Assembly (NCBI GenBank): GCA_016192705.1
Contig: JACPTQ010000066.1
Span: 1 to 64,000, forward strand
DNA: 64,000 nt
Direction: 5' to 3'
Origin: Deltaproteobacteria bacterium
GTDB lineage: Bacteria; Myxococcota; JACPTQ01
In this document: piece after piece, positions 16,197 through 24,751 of the stretch
Position numbering within the stretch: the stretch's first letter is position 1
How the letters are laid out: every line of letters starts with the position of its first letter
Made by a program: the position numbers and the translations under genes
Notes under the pieces: generated by a model
The model's database searches: none
Told to the model about the DNA's origin: nothing
What the model saw: only the letters and a program-made list of their open reading frames with translations

Positions 16197-18736
16197 GCGC
16201 CAAGCGGCGGAATGAGAACCTCGCGCGGCTTTCCGGCGACCGTCGGCGGACCGACGATGCCGATGCGCTCCATGATGTCCATGATCTTTGCGGCGCGGCT
16301 ATAACCCAGCGAAAACTTTCGCTGAAGGAGCGACGTCGAAACGACGCGATTGTCGGCGGCAAACGCCACACAAGCATCGTACATGTCGTCCTTATCCTCG
16401 TCGGAAAGTTCCTCGGTTTCCGATTCGAGTTTCGTCTCAAGAATTGTCGTGTCGTAGTCGGGCGCGCCTTGGCGCTTGAGCGACTCGACGATCTGTTTGA
16501 TTTCGTCTTCCGTGACGAGCGCGCCGTGAACGCGGAGCAGATCGCTTTTTCCGGGCGGAATAAACAGCATGTCGCCGTTGCCGAGCAGCTTTTCGGCGCC
16601 CATGCCGCCGAGGATGGTGCGCGAGTCTTCTTTGCTCGTCACCTTGAACGACACCCGCGCTGGGAAATTTGCTTTTATAACGCCCGTTATAACATCGACC
16701 GATGGCCGTTGCGTCGCGACGATGAGGTGAATGCCGGCGGCCCGCGCGAGTTGCGCAAGCCGGCAAATGCAGCTCTCGACGTCTTTCGACGCGACCATCA
16801 TGAGGTCAGCGAGCTCGTCGATAACGATCACGATGTAAGGCAGCTTCTTCGGGATCGGTTTGGGAGCGGGCGCCGCGCTGTCCGCCTCCTCAGCGAGGGT
16901 CGCGTGTGCCGATGGGGCGCTCTGGTCGAGTCGCTTCACGATGACGCGGCGACTCGGCGATTCGACGACCGCCGGCGCTTCGGGCAAACCAGCCGCGAGC
17001 TTCTCGACGCGCTTATTGAATCCCGTGATGTGCCGAACGCCATATTCCGACAGGAGCTGATACCTTCGCCCCATCTCCTCCACAGCCCATCTGAGCGCAA
17101 CCGCCGCCTTCTTCGGATCGGTGACAACGGGCAGCAAGAGATGCGGAATGCCGTCGTAGAGCGACAGTTCCAGCATTTTCGGGTCGACCATGATCATGCG
17201 AACTTCGTCGGGCGTCGCGTTCATGAGGACGCTAACTATCATCGAATTAATCGACACCGATTTCCCACTGCCCGTTGCGCCGGCGACAAGAAGGTGCGGC
17301 ATGCGCGCGAGATCCGCGACGACGGCGTCTCCAGCGATGTCCTTCCCAAACGCCAGCGACAACTTTGATCCGGAGCGGAATGCGCTGTGGCCGATGATCT
17401 CGCGCAAGAAAACCGTCTCGCGCCGCGCGTTCGGCACCTCGATTCCAACGACACCCTTCCCCGGAATCGGCGCAACGATTCGCACGCGTTCGGCCTCAAG
17501 CGCAAGCGCGAGGTCGTCAGACAAACTCGTAATGCGCGAGAGTTTTAAGCCTGGCGCAGGCGCGAACTCATACATCGTGACGACGGGGCCCGGGTGAATC
17601 TCACGAACCTCGCCCTCAACGCGGTAGTCGCGCAGTTTCGCCTCGAGCCGACGCGCGTTCGCAAGGAGCGCCTCGCGGTCGATTTCGAGCGTCCCGGGCG
17701 GTGGTTCATCGAGAAGTGAGACTGCGGGGAGCGTATAGGGACCACCGCGTAGATCGAGCGGCAACACCGTCTGCTCACCGTCGTCCCGCGCGGCGTTGCG
17801 ATGGGTCGTTGGCTCGACGATGGTGGGCGAAGGCCGCTCGACCGGCTCCGACGCGACGACATCCGCTTCGGTGACTTCAAGCGTTGGCTCGCGCGGTCCG
17901 CCTTCGACTGGCGCCGCCGAATTCGGTTCCGGCTCAAGGTCGGCCGGCTCACCCCACGTAAACACTTCATCGCCTCCCGCCTCACCATCCGCGAGCGCCT
18001 CGGTTTTCTTTCGTCGACGCGGCTTGGCGGCGCTGGATGGTTCTTCGCCATCGGCCGGCGAATCCGCGATTGCATCAGGCGCCAGCGACCCCATTACGAA
18101 AGCGCCGCCACCCTCGCCGCCCTCAACAATCGCCGGAACGGTTACGGGCCGAGAAATCTCGCCCCGAATGCCGCGCGCAAATCCGTGAATCGCCGTCACC
18201 GTCCGCGAAACCGCTTTCCATGTTCCCGTCGCCAGCTCTCGGGGTGATAACCGCAAAACAAGAAACAGCGCGGAAACCAGGACTGCAACAAGCACAATCG
18301 CCGACCCGGCGTACGAAAGGAGATCGCGCGCCGCTCCGCCGACCGTTCTCCCAAGAAGGCCGCCGGGAAGAAACGGGCCGTCCCATTCGTGGAGCGCGAG
18401 CTCAAAGAGCGCCGAGACCGACACGACGCCCAAGAGCGCCCCGACGGTTCGACTCGTGGCGCCGTGAACGTGGATGCCGCGAACCATCATCACCGCGATA
18501 ACGACCGCCGCCACAACCCCAAGGTACGCGCCCCACCCGACCGCCTGGTACAGCAGATCCGCAAGCACGGCGCCGACGACGCCAACCCAGTTTTGTATCG
18601 GTCCTTCGCCCGCACTGTTCACCGACGGATCGGTCGGGTGATACGTGACAAGCAGCAGGAAAAGCAAGACGGCGGTTGCCGCGAACAAAAACGCGACAAG
18701 ATCTCGCACACGGGACGTCAACGTCCTTCCGGCCAT
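16193..18736 (-). CDS. ftsK: DNA translocase FtsK/SpoIIIE
   Basis: The 847-residue protein begins with membrane helices (LVAFLFAATAVLLFLLLVTY and three or more further segments to about residue 190). An Asp/Glu/Pro-rich linker follows, then the motor with Walker A GATGSGKSVSINSMI, Walker B IVIDELADLMM, and ATQRPSVDVITG. The C-terminal gamma winged-helix domain (TSLLQRKFSLGYSRAAKIMDIME) reads polar DNA sequences. FtsK pumps chromosome ends through the septum and activates dimer resolution. ATG 18736 gives the usual FtsK N-terminus. A strong promoter ends seven bases upstream, suggesting a leaderless transcript. A dipeptidase and a DJ-1 gene follow closely. Confidence 0.97.
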   Translation of the reverse strand: MAGRTLTSRVRDLVAFLFAATAVLLFLLLVTYHPTDPSVNSAGEGPIQNWVGVVGAVLADLLYQAVGWGAYLGVVAAVVIAVMMVRGIHVHGATSRTVGALLGVVSVSALFELALHEWDGPFLPGGLLGRTVGGAARDLLSYAGSAIVLVAVLVSALFLVLRLSPRELATGTWKAVSRTVTAIHGFARGIRGEISRPVTVPAIVEGGEGGGAFVMGSLAPDAIADSPADGEEPSSAAKPRRRKKTEALADGEAGGDEVFTWGEPADLEPEPNSAAPVEGGPREPTLEVTEADVVASEPVERPSPTIVEPTTHRNAARDDGEQTVLPLDLRGGPYTLPAVSLLDEPPPGTLEIDREALLANARRLEAKLRDYRVEGEVREIHPGPVVTMYEFAPAPGLKLSRITSLSDDLALALEAERVRIVAPIPGKGVVGIEVPNARRETVFLREIIGHSAFRSGSKLSLAFGKDIAGDAVVADLARMPHLLVAGATGSGKSVSINSMIVSVLMNATPDEVRMIMVDPKMLELSLYDGIPHLLLPVVTDPKKAAVALRWAVEEMGRRYQLLSEYGVRHITGFNKRVEKLAAGLPEAPAVVESPSRRVIVKRLDQSAPSAHATLAEEADSAAPAPKPIPKKLPYIVIVIDELADLMMVASKDVESCICRLAQLARAAGIHLIVATQRPSVDVITGVIKANFPARVSFKVTSKEDSRTILGGMGAEKLLGNGDMLFIPPGKSDLLRVHGALVTEDEIKQIVESLKRQGAPDYDTTILETKLESETEELSDEDKDDMYDACVAFAADNRVVSTSLLQRKFSLGYSRAAKIMDIMERIGIVGPPTVAGKPREVLIPPLGA

Positions 18737-18743
18737 CGTCCCA

Positions 18744-18772
18744 TATATAAGGATGGGCCGGCCAAACGTCAA
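18744..18772 (-). promoter_or_regulatory. Sigma-70-type promoter of ftsK
   Basis: On the minus strand, TTGACG (18772-18767) and TATATA (18749-18744) are separated by exactly 17 bases. The predicted transcription start falls within a base or two of the ftsK ATG at 18736, so no room is left for a ribosome binding site. Confidence 0.6.
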
Positions 18773-18848
18773 AATTTCCCCTGATAAAAATATGCTCATC
18801 ATAAGTTCGACGCTCGTGTAAAATGAGCCGTTGATGGCGGCCGGGGCG

Positions 18849-19349
18849 ATGAGAACCCGTAGAATCAAGCTTCCCCCGCAGATTTGCGCCGCGGTTTTTG
18901 CAGCGACGCTCCTCCTGTCTTGCGTGCAACGGTTCACGCCGGTATCCCAGGTTGCTGCGCCAAGCGCTTCGGTCGACGCCGCCAAGTCAAGTTACAACAA
19001 GATAGCGCTACCGAAGATGACTCGGATCGACCTCGTGGTCATGATGAGTGCCGACGGGTTGACGCTGAGCACTTCAATGGGCGACGTGGCAACTGGATGC
19101 GCTGCGTTGGGAAAGGGGCCAACGGTTCAGATGGTCGGCTCAAAGTTCGAATTCGTTGCGCTGCAGGTGTGCGCGCGGCGGATTCGTGACGCCAATCCTC
19201 ACCTTGTAACTGAGCGGCAGGTTCGTTTGGCGGCGGACGCTGACACCCGATACGACGATGTGATTCGTGCGATGGACGCACTCAGGGGCGATACCATCGG
19301 CTCGTTGTTCCCACATGTCGTGTTTTTGGTGTCGCGCGCGGATCGATAG
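18849..19349 (+). CDS. Lipoprotein with ExbD/TolR-like periplasmic domain
   Basis: The 166-residue product starts with a lipoprotein signal (ICAAVFAATLLLSC). The rest resembles the periplasmic domain of ExbD/TolR: IDLVVMMSADGLTLS, then RQVRLAADADTRYDDVIRAMDALRG and FPHVVFLV, the strand-helix-strand dimer fold. Classical ExbD has an N-terminal transmembrane helix with an ion-path Asp; here that helix is replaced by a lipid anchor, so it cannot take part in proton conduction. ATG 18849 is preferred over 18831. It is divergent from ftsK. Confidence 0.6.
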   Translation: MRTRRIKLPPQICAAVFAATLLLSCVQRFTPVSQVAAPSASVDAAKSSYNKIALPKMTRIDLVVMMSADGLTLSTSMGDVATGCAALGKGPTVQMVGSKFEFVALQVCARRIRDANPHLVTERQVRLAADADTRYDDVIRAMDALRGDTIGSLFPHVVFLVSRADR

Positions 19350-19421
19350 CGCTTTTTCTGAAGGCAGGTTCGCAGTTGGTGCAACGGGCGATTCCAGTCT
19401 GGGACGCAAATGAGGGTTCTT

Positions 19422-20231
19422 TTATTCGCGCGCGGAAGCGATATCGAGTTCGGGGGTTTCGCCCAAAAGCGCGTCGAGCTCGCGAAGCGCCGCCTCGGAG
19501 CCGGTGATGCCGTCGACAAGCCGATCGACGTCGGCGTTCAAGGCGCGCGGATCGCGGATTGTCATCGACGACTCGTTCAAAAGTCGGAGAATGTCCTCGA
19601 TCGTTTCGATTTGCGTCTCGAGAATCTCACGGTTTTCGCCGGCGTGGTCGATCTTCGCGAGCCGCGCCTTAACGATCTCTAGGCGCCGCGCCTTCGACTC
19701 ACGCACGCGCTCCGACACGGTCTGCATCTCAAGCTCGATCTCCGCGATTTCGTCCGCAAGGTCGTCGCGCCGCACCGCTTTAAGGAGTCGCTCGTAATGG
19801 CTGAGTCCGACAAGCATTTTTAGGTAACCGTCGACGAGCTCTTCGAGGCGCGCGAGCGTCGGTTCCATCGTCGCTTTCGTTTCGGGGTCTGCGTTCGAGA
19901 AGCTGCGCCGAATCTGATCGGCGAGCGCACGTATCTCAACAAACTTTCCGCGATCCGCGAGCGTTAACCCGGCAACCGTTGCGTTGACGCGCGCCTCCTT
20001 TTCGGCGCGAGCGGCGGCCTCAAATTTCGCATCGACGCGGCGGCGAAACGGCGAGACGCTCGGGACAACCGACAAATAGAGCGCTTCGACCGAAGCCGCG
20101 GCGACGAGCGGAATCCAAAGCCCCGTCACAGCGCCGACGACGGTTGCCCCAACGACGGCCCCAAGCGATGCCCAGTGTTTCGGGCTCTTGAGCGCTTCCT
20201 TAAAGTAACTGGGGCCCGATTTCGAAGTCAC
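19422..20231 (-). CDS. Coiled-coil membrane protein of unknown function
   Basis: The 269-residue product has two close hydrophobic segments near residues 22-55 (LGAVVGATVVGAVTGLWIPLVAAA). A long charged, mostly helical cytoplasmic part follows, with heptad-like stretches such as DLADEIAEIELEMQTVSERVRESKA. I do not recognise a family. Its start overlaps the stop of the MBL-fold nuclease gene by four bases, so the two are co-translated. The context gives no clear function. Confidence 0.75.
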   Translation of the reverse strand: MTSKSGPSYFKEALKSPKHWASLGAVVGATVVGAVTGLWIPLVAAASVEALYLSVVPSVSPFRRRVDAKFEAAARAEKEARVNATVAGLTLADRGKFVEIRALADQIRRSFSNADPETKATMEPTLARLEELVDGYLKMLVGLSHYERLLKAVRRDDLADEIAEIELEMQTVSERVRESKARRLEIVKARLAKIDHAGENREILETQIETIEDILRLLNESSMTIRDPRALNADVDRLVDGITGSEAALRELDALLGETPELDIASARE

Positions 20232-21256
20232 GCGAACATCTCAAGTTGTTTGGGCGGAATGAGCGGCGCCGCGTCGAACCCCTCGGCCCGGAGTGCGCGC
20301 GAAAAGTCTTCGCAAAAGCCGTGCATCACGAAAACGCGCTTCGGCGCAACCGCCCGAACGTAACTCATCAGCCCATCAAAGTCCGCGTGATCCGAAAGCG
20401 GAATCGCCTCGTCGACTTTCATTCGATAGCGCGTCGATGCGTCGACCGCCCACCCTGTGACGGCGGCGACCTTCACGCCGTGCGTCGCCGTGTCGATCGT
20501 GCGTCCGCCTCGACGCCCACCCGGTGGAATGATGACGGCCTCGCCGCGCGCGGCTCGCCCCGCGAGGGCCTTGCAGAGCGGGATGTCGACGCCCATCTCG
20601 CGGTAGATTTCTACGATTTCGTAGGCCGCACGATGCGCCCGCGTGGGAATCCCCGCATCGCCCAGAATGCGCGCCACCTCCTGTGCCTTGCCGAGAGAAT
20701 ACGCGAGAAACGCGGGTGTCTCGCCGCGGGCAAGCGTGTCGGTCGCAAAACGGGCGACGGCGGCTTCGACCTCCTCGCGCGCCGGGAATTTATACCGCGG
20801 ATGACCGAACGTGCTTTCGATGACGAGCACGTCGCATTTGCGCGTCTCATGTGGTTCACACGTGCGGTTCGGCGCGACGTTGAGGTCGCCCGTGTAGACG
20901 AGCTGCTCGCCGCCGAGCGAAACACGGATTTGCGCGGAGCCAAGGACGTGACCAGCCGAGAAAAGCTCGATCGTCATTCCGCCGATTGAGAAAACGCGGC
21001 CGAACGGTGAGACGAGCGCGGCGGTCTCGCCAATTCGATGACGAACAAGGCGCGCGGTCGCCGGCGTCGCAAGGATTTTGCGGTGGGGTGCGAGATGATC
21101 GACATGCGCGTGGCTCACGAACGACAAGTCGCGGGCGCGAACGGAATCGAACCAAAGCACGGTTCCAACGAGGTGAAGGCCGCGCCGATACTCAAGCGCC
21201 AAGCGCGAATCACTTGCGCTGCCCAACGCGGACCCTCGTCCAGCTGCAGTCATCAC
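20228..21256 (-). CDS. MBL-fold exonuclease, CPSF73/mRNA-3'-end-processing-like
   Basis: The 342-residue product has the metallo-beta-lactamase motif FVSHAHVDHLAPH (HxHxDH), LFSAGHVLGSAQI, YTGDLNV, ESTFGHP, and the beta-CASP features AYSLGKAQEVARIL and PLSDHADFDGLM, ending with FVMHGFCEDF. This is the pattern of bacterial and archaeal CPSF73-like RNA nucleases and of the putative exonuclease often paired with a DNA ligase; no ligase is adjacent here. Cytoplasmic, two-zinc catalysis expected. Confidence 0.88.
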   Translation of the reverse strand: MMTAAGRGSALGSASDSRLALEYRRGLHLVGTVLWFDSVRARDLSFVSHAHVDHLAPHRKILATPATARLVRHRIGETAALVSPFGRVFSIGGMTIELFSAGHVLGSAQIRVSLGGEQLVYTGDLNVAPNRTCEPHETRKCDVLVIESTFGHPRYKFPAREEVEAAVARFATDTLARGETPAFLAYSLGKAQEVARILGDAGIPTRAHRAAYEIVEIYREMGVDIPLCKALAGRAARGEAVIIPPGGRRGGRTIDTATHGVKVAAVTGWAVDASTRYRMKVDEAIPLSDHADFDGLMSYVRAVAPKRVFVMHGFCEDFSRALRAEGFDAAPLIPPKQLEMFA

Positions 21257-21356
21257 GGGCGCATCATGGAGCCTTCGAAAAAAAATGACAAGGAGCGGAT
21301 TGACAGGTCGTCGTACGGGTCCCTATCCTCTGATCGCCGGGAAGAGGAGCGGTCAA

Positions 21357-22559
21357 TTGACAACGGACATTCTTCTCATTGAAAGCAACGAAGAAACAGT
21401 TGGCGCGCTTCGCACAGCGCTTTCGGAGTTCGACGTGGCGCTCCGCGTCGTGCCGGATGGAACGCGCGGTATCATCGAGGCTGAGAAGCAAAAGCCGACG
21501 GCCATTCTGCTCGGACTTGAATTGCCGCCCAAGAATTACGGCTACGTCGTCTGTCAGCGACTCAAGAAATCTGACGTGACGAGCGCCGTGCCCCTCATTC
21601 TGTTGTACGCGTCGGCAACTGAAACCGACATCGATCGCCACCGCACGCTTCGACATCGGGCCGACGCTTACCTCAAGAAGCCGTTTGCGGACGCACAGGT
21701 GGTGAGCGCTCTCGACCAACTCCTTGGGTCGTTGCCGCGACGCGCGAGCGTTCTGGCGGACGCGCCACGCGACGTGGTTCCAGGAAACGGAAATCCAGGA
21801 TCTCCGTCCGCGGTTGAAGTCACGCTCCATGACGACGACATTCTGTTTGACGAGGATCCTCCGTTTGTCGCGCCATCCGCTGAATCGCCATCGGCATCCA
21901 GCGCCGCGCCACGCGATGTGTCGATCGATCTCGCGGACGATTTGATCGCCGATCTCGATTCAGTTTTTCCGGCCGAAGCGGCGCCCAAACCGCAACCGCT
22001 CAAATCGTCGGCGCCGGCAAATGTCACTGTCCGCGGCGTTTCGCGCGTTCCCGAGGCGGCCGTCGGCAAAGTGGAGGAGAAGTCCTCCAGAGATGCCGTC
22101 GACTTGAAGAGTGAAGTCGAGCGCCTGACGCGCGTGGCCGAAACGCTTCGCGATGAGCTCGATGCGGCGCGAGTTCAAGCGGGCAACGAGCTCGACGAAG
22201 CGAAGAAGCGCATCGCGACGCTCGAGGCCGCGGTCGGTGAAGCCGAAAGAAAGAGCGCGGAGGCGGCCCAAGCGCTGGACGCAGAACGGGCGCGCAGTGT
22301 TTCAGCCGCGACGAGAGTCGACGAGCTGACGGCGCGTGTCGCGGAGCTTGAACGCGAAGTTGCGTCGCGCGACGCATCGATTGCGGCCTTGCGCGCGGAT
22401 GCCGAAAAAGCTGAACCCGAGATTCAGAGGTTGCGGGCGGCCGTCGATGCGGCGACAACGAGCGTCGGCGACATGCAAGCGAAATTGGACCGTGCGCTCC
22501 AGGTCCGCGAGCGAATGCGCCGAGCCGTCGATATCTTAAAGACGCTCACCGACGACTAA
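21357..22559 (+). CDS. FrzS-like pseudo-receiver protein with coiled-coil tail
   Basis: TTG 21357 follows GAGGAGCGG at a proper distance and gives a 400-residue protein. Residues 3-120 form a receiver fold (DILLIESNEETVGALRTAL, YGYVVCQRLKKSDVTSAVPLILL, HRADAYLKKPF). The phosphoacceptor Asp position is Gly53 (AILLGLELPP) and the acidic pair is absent, so it is a pseudo-receiver. An Asp/Pro/Ala-rich linker with repeated APRDV motifs is followed by a coiled coil (about 235-395) ending VRERMRRAVDILKTLTDD. The layout resembles Myxococcus FrzS, a polar motility protein. Its stop shares bases with the convergent lipoprotein's stop. Confidence 0.8.
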   Translation: MTTDILLIESNEETVGALRTALSEFDVALRVVPDGTRGIIEAEKQKPTAILLGLELPPKNYGYVVCQRLKKSDVTSAVPLILLYASATETDIDRHRTLRHRADAYLKKPFADAQVVSALDQLLGSLPRRASVLADAPRDVVPGNGNPGSPSAVEVTLHDDDILFDEDPPFVAPSAESPSASSAAPRDVSIDLADDLIADLDSVFPAEAAPKPQPLKSSAPANVTVRGVSRVPEAAVGKVEEKSSRDAVDLKSEVERLTRVAETLRDELDAARVQAGNELDEAKKRIATLEAAVGEAERKSAEAAQALDAERARSVSAATRVDELTARVAELEREVASRDASIAALRADAEKAEPEIQRLRAAVDAATTSVGDMQAKLDRALQVRERMRRAVDILKTLTDD

Positions 22560-24751
22560 GGTGCGAGCTTGATAAGCTGGAAGCGCGTGCGCCCGTCGGC
22601 CCGGCGCGCGGCCGGCGACCAATCAAACGCGCGAACCTGCGTCGATATGACGATTGAGCGATCTCGGCCGACGGCCAAGCGAACGGGAACTGTCAACGAA
22701 TTCTGGACGACGGCACCAAGTCGTATTGACCAGTGATGCTCGCCACGCGGTCCGTACTTTGCGGCGTAGAGGGTCGGCAAGTAGGGCCACGCTTCGTCCG
22801 CGGGAATTAAGTCGCCTCCCAAACTCGTCGCGCCCTGAACAAGCCCAGCAACCACAATTTCTCCATCATCGTCGATGACAACGGACGGTCCCGCGTGGGC
22901 ACCCGGATAAACGACGCTTTGCCCGAAGTTCCCCATCGTTCGCGCCCAAACCAAGCTCCCGCCATCACCAGAGTATTTCGCAAGGAGACTTAATCGATTT
23001 GCCTGCGATGGGTTCACGAACATTTTTCCGCCGACGTCAACCGAGCCTAACGCGGTCCCGGTGACAACAAGATCCCCGTCCGGGTCCGACGCTATAGTGG
23101 AGGCGAACGACGAAAGCCAGCTTGGCCAGACGACGCCCCAGCCGAATGCCCCGGTTTCGCGATACCTTGCAACGAAGCCATGGATGCCAAAAAGCCGAAC
23201 TCCGCCGTCGTCGTAAAACGAGATTTCGCCTTGCATGCTCCCGGCAACTGACACCTCGCCTCGGCGCCCAATAGAAACACCGCGCGTCACGGTCCGTACA
23301 AGAAACCAATCACGCGGTGCAAACCAGTGTTCCCATAGCCACGTTCCGTCGTCCGAAAACTCCGCCAAAAACGTGTTCTGCCGCAGAATACTCGGGCTCA
23401 CAACGCCGGTCAGCGCGATCTTTCCGGCGCTTCCAATGGCAATTCCTTCGGGCCAATCATTGGAAGGTCCGCCGATCGCCTTCATCCAGACCGGCGCACC
23501 CGCAGGCGTGAACTTTCCGAAGACGATGTCCGTCCCGCCGTCACTTACGAAGCGTGCGCCTGGAATCCCGGCGATCGACAACTCGCCCGAAAACGGCAGC
23601 GCAACATAGATGTTCCGATTGGAATCGACGGCGACCGTCGAGACGCCCTCGCAAGCCGCGGCGACGTGGCACGGCCGCACCGCGACACCCGCATCGCTCA
23701 CGAACGAGCGCGCCCAAGAAAGCTCACCGTTCTCAGTGAACTTCGCGAGGAGGCCGGCCGACCGCGGAGATCTGGTGCCGGCGTCGTCGAGCTCGATCGC
23801 GCCAACAAAAGAGCCGCCCACAATCGATGCACCGTCGCCATCGACGGCGAGTCCGTGCGGACGAAACGCCCCGAGGAATTCGCGCAGCCAAATAACCCCC
23901 AACGATCGAAACGATGCGGTCACAACGCGCGGCGCCGCCATCGTCACCCGACAGCGCCCAGCGTCCTCTTCGCAGACGCCCGTCCACCCCAGAAACCGGC
24001 TCCCAACGCCCGGCTCCGCCCGCAACGTCACGACTTCATCGGGCGCAAAGACGCCGCGGCACGTTGCTCCACAACGAATCCCCTCTGGCCGCGAGACAAC
24101 TTCGCCCTCCGCAATCGGCGCTCCCGGCGATCGCGCGAGCAATTCACGCCGCACCACGAGCTCGAATCCAAACGCGGCCGCAACGTGCTTGGGTCCGTTC
24201 ATCGTGATCTCGCAACGCCCCGCATCCTCGCAATCGCCTGACCAGCCGCGAAATTCGCTTCCCCGCGATGGAACGGCAGCGAGATTCACCTTCCCCCCAT
24301 CCGGGAACAGCGCGTTGCATTGTGTCCCACAGTAGATGCCCGGCGGCTCCGAATAGATGGTCCCGCCGACCGGAGGTGCGACCGTCAGCCGCTGTCCCGT
24401 CCGTATGGGTCCGGGCGCGAGCGAAAAGTGGGCACGAACCACTGTGTCGTCCGCGAGGTCGACCGTACAATCCAGAAGCCCAACGCAACCGCCAATCCAG
24501 CCGTCAAAGCGGGAACCCTCACGCGCCGATGCCCGCAACGACACGCTCGTCCCCTTTGAAAAGGCGCGCGAACAGTGAACACCGCAGTCGATGCCGTCTT
24601 CCTCGGGCCCCGACGCCGATTGGATCGAGCCGAAACCTGGCCCGTCCCGAATAACGGTCAAGATTGCGGTCGGCGACTCACCCGGCGCAGCAGGTGTTCC
24701 CGCACAACCGATCCCTGAGCCAATGAACGCGATTCGCAGGGCGCGCTTCAC
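22556..24751 (-). CDS. Lipoprotein with three Cys-bearing InlB-like repeats and a beta-propeller
   Basis: The 731-residue product has a lipoprotein signal (MKRALRIAFIGSGIGC) and then three repeats of about 80 residues (to about residue 275). Each has GIxCGxxC, an aromatic-Gly-Trp turn (FDGWIGGC, FRGWSGDC, FLGWTGVC) and a further Cys, as in divergent InlB B-repeats. Residues 280-730 hold SBBP-like propeller blades of the type DGDLVVTGTALGSVDVGG. The protein is probably surface-anchored. It overlaps the upstream paralogue (24748-27111) by four bases; both have the same architecture, so they arose by tandem duplication. Confidence 0.85.
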   Translation of the reverse strand: MKRALRIAFIGSGIGCAGTPAAPGESPTAILTVIRDGPGFGSIQSASGPEEDGIDCGVHCSRAFSKGTSVSLRASAREGSRFDGWIGGCVGLLDCTVDLADDTVVRAHFSLAPGPIRTGQRLTVAPPVGGTIYSEPPGIYCGTQCNALFPDGGKVNLAAVPSRGSEFRGWSGDCEDAGRCEITMNGPKHVAAAFGFELVVRRELLARSPGAPIAEGEVVSRPEGIRCGATCRGVFAPDEVVTLRAEPGVGSRFLGWTGVCEEDAGRCRVTMAAPRVVTASFRSLGVIWLREFLGAFRPHGLAVDGDGASIVGGSFVGAIELDDAGTRSPRSAGLLAKFTENGELSWARSFVSDAGVAVRPCHVAAACEGVSTVAVDSNRNIYVALPFSGELSIAGIPGARFVSDGGTDIVFGKFTPAGAPVWMKAIGGPSNDWPEGIAIGSAGKIALTGVVSPSILRQNTFLAEFSDDGTWLWEHWFAPRDWFLVRTVTRGVSIGRRGEVSVAGSMQGEISFYDDGGVRLFGIHGFVARYRETGAFGWGVVWPSWLSSFASTIASDPDGDLVVTGTALGSVDVGGKMFVNPSQANRLSLLAKYSGDGGSLVWARTMGNFGQSVVYPGAHAGPSVVIDDDGEIVVAGLVQGATSLGGDLIPADEAWPYLPTLYAAKYGPRGEHHWSIRLGAVVQNSLTVPVRLAVGRDRSIVISTQVRAFDWSPAARRADGRTRFQLIKLAP

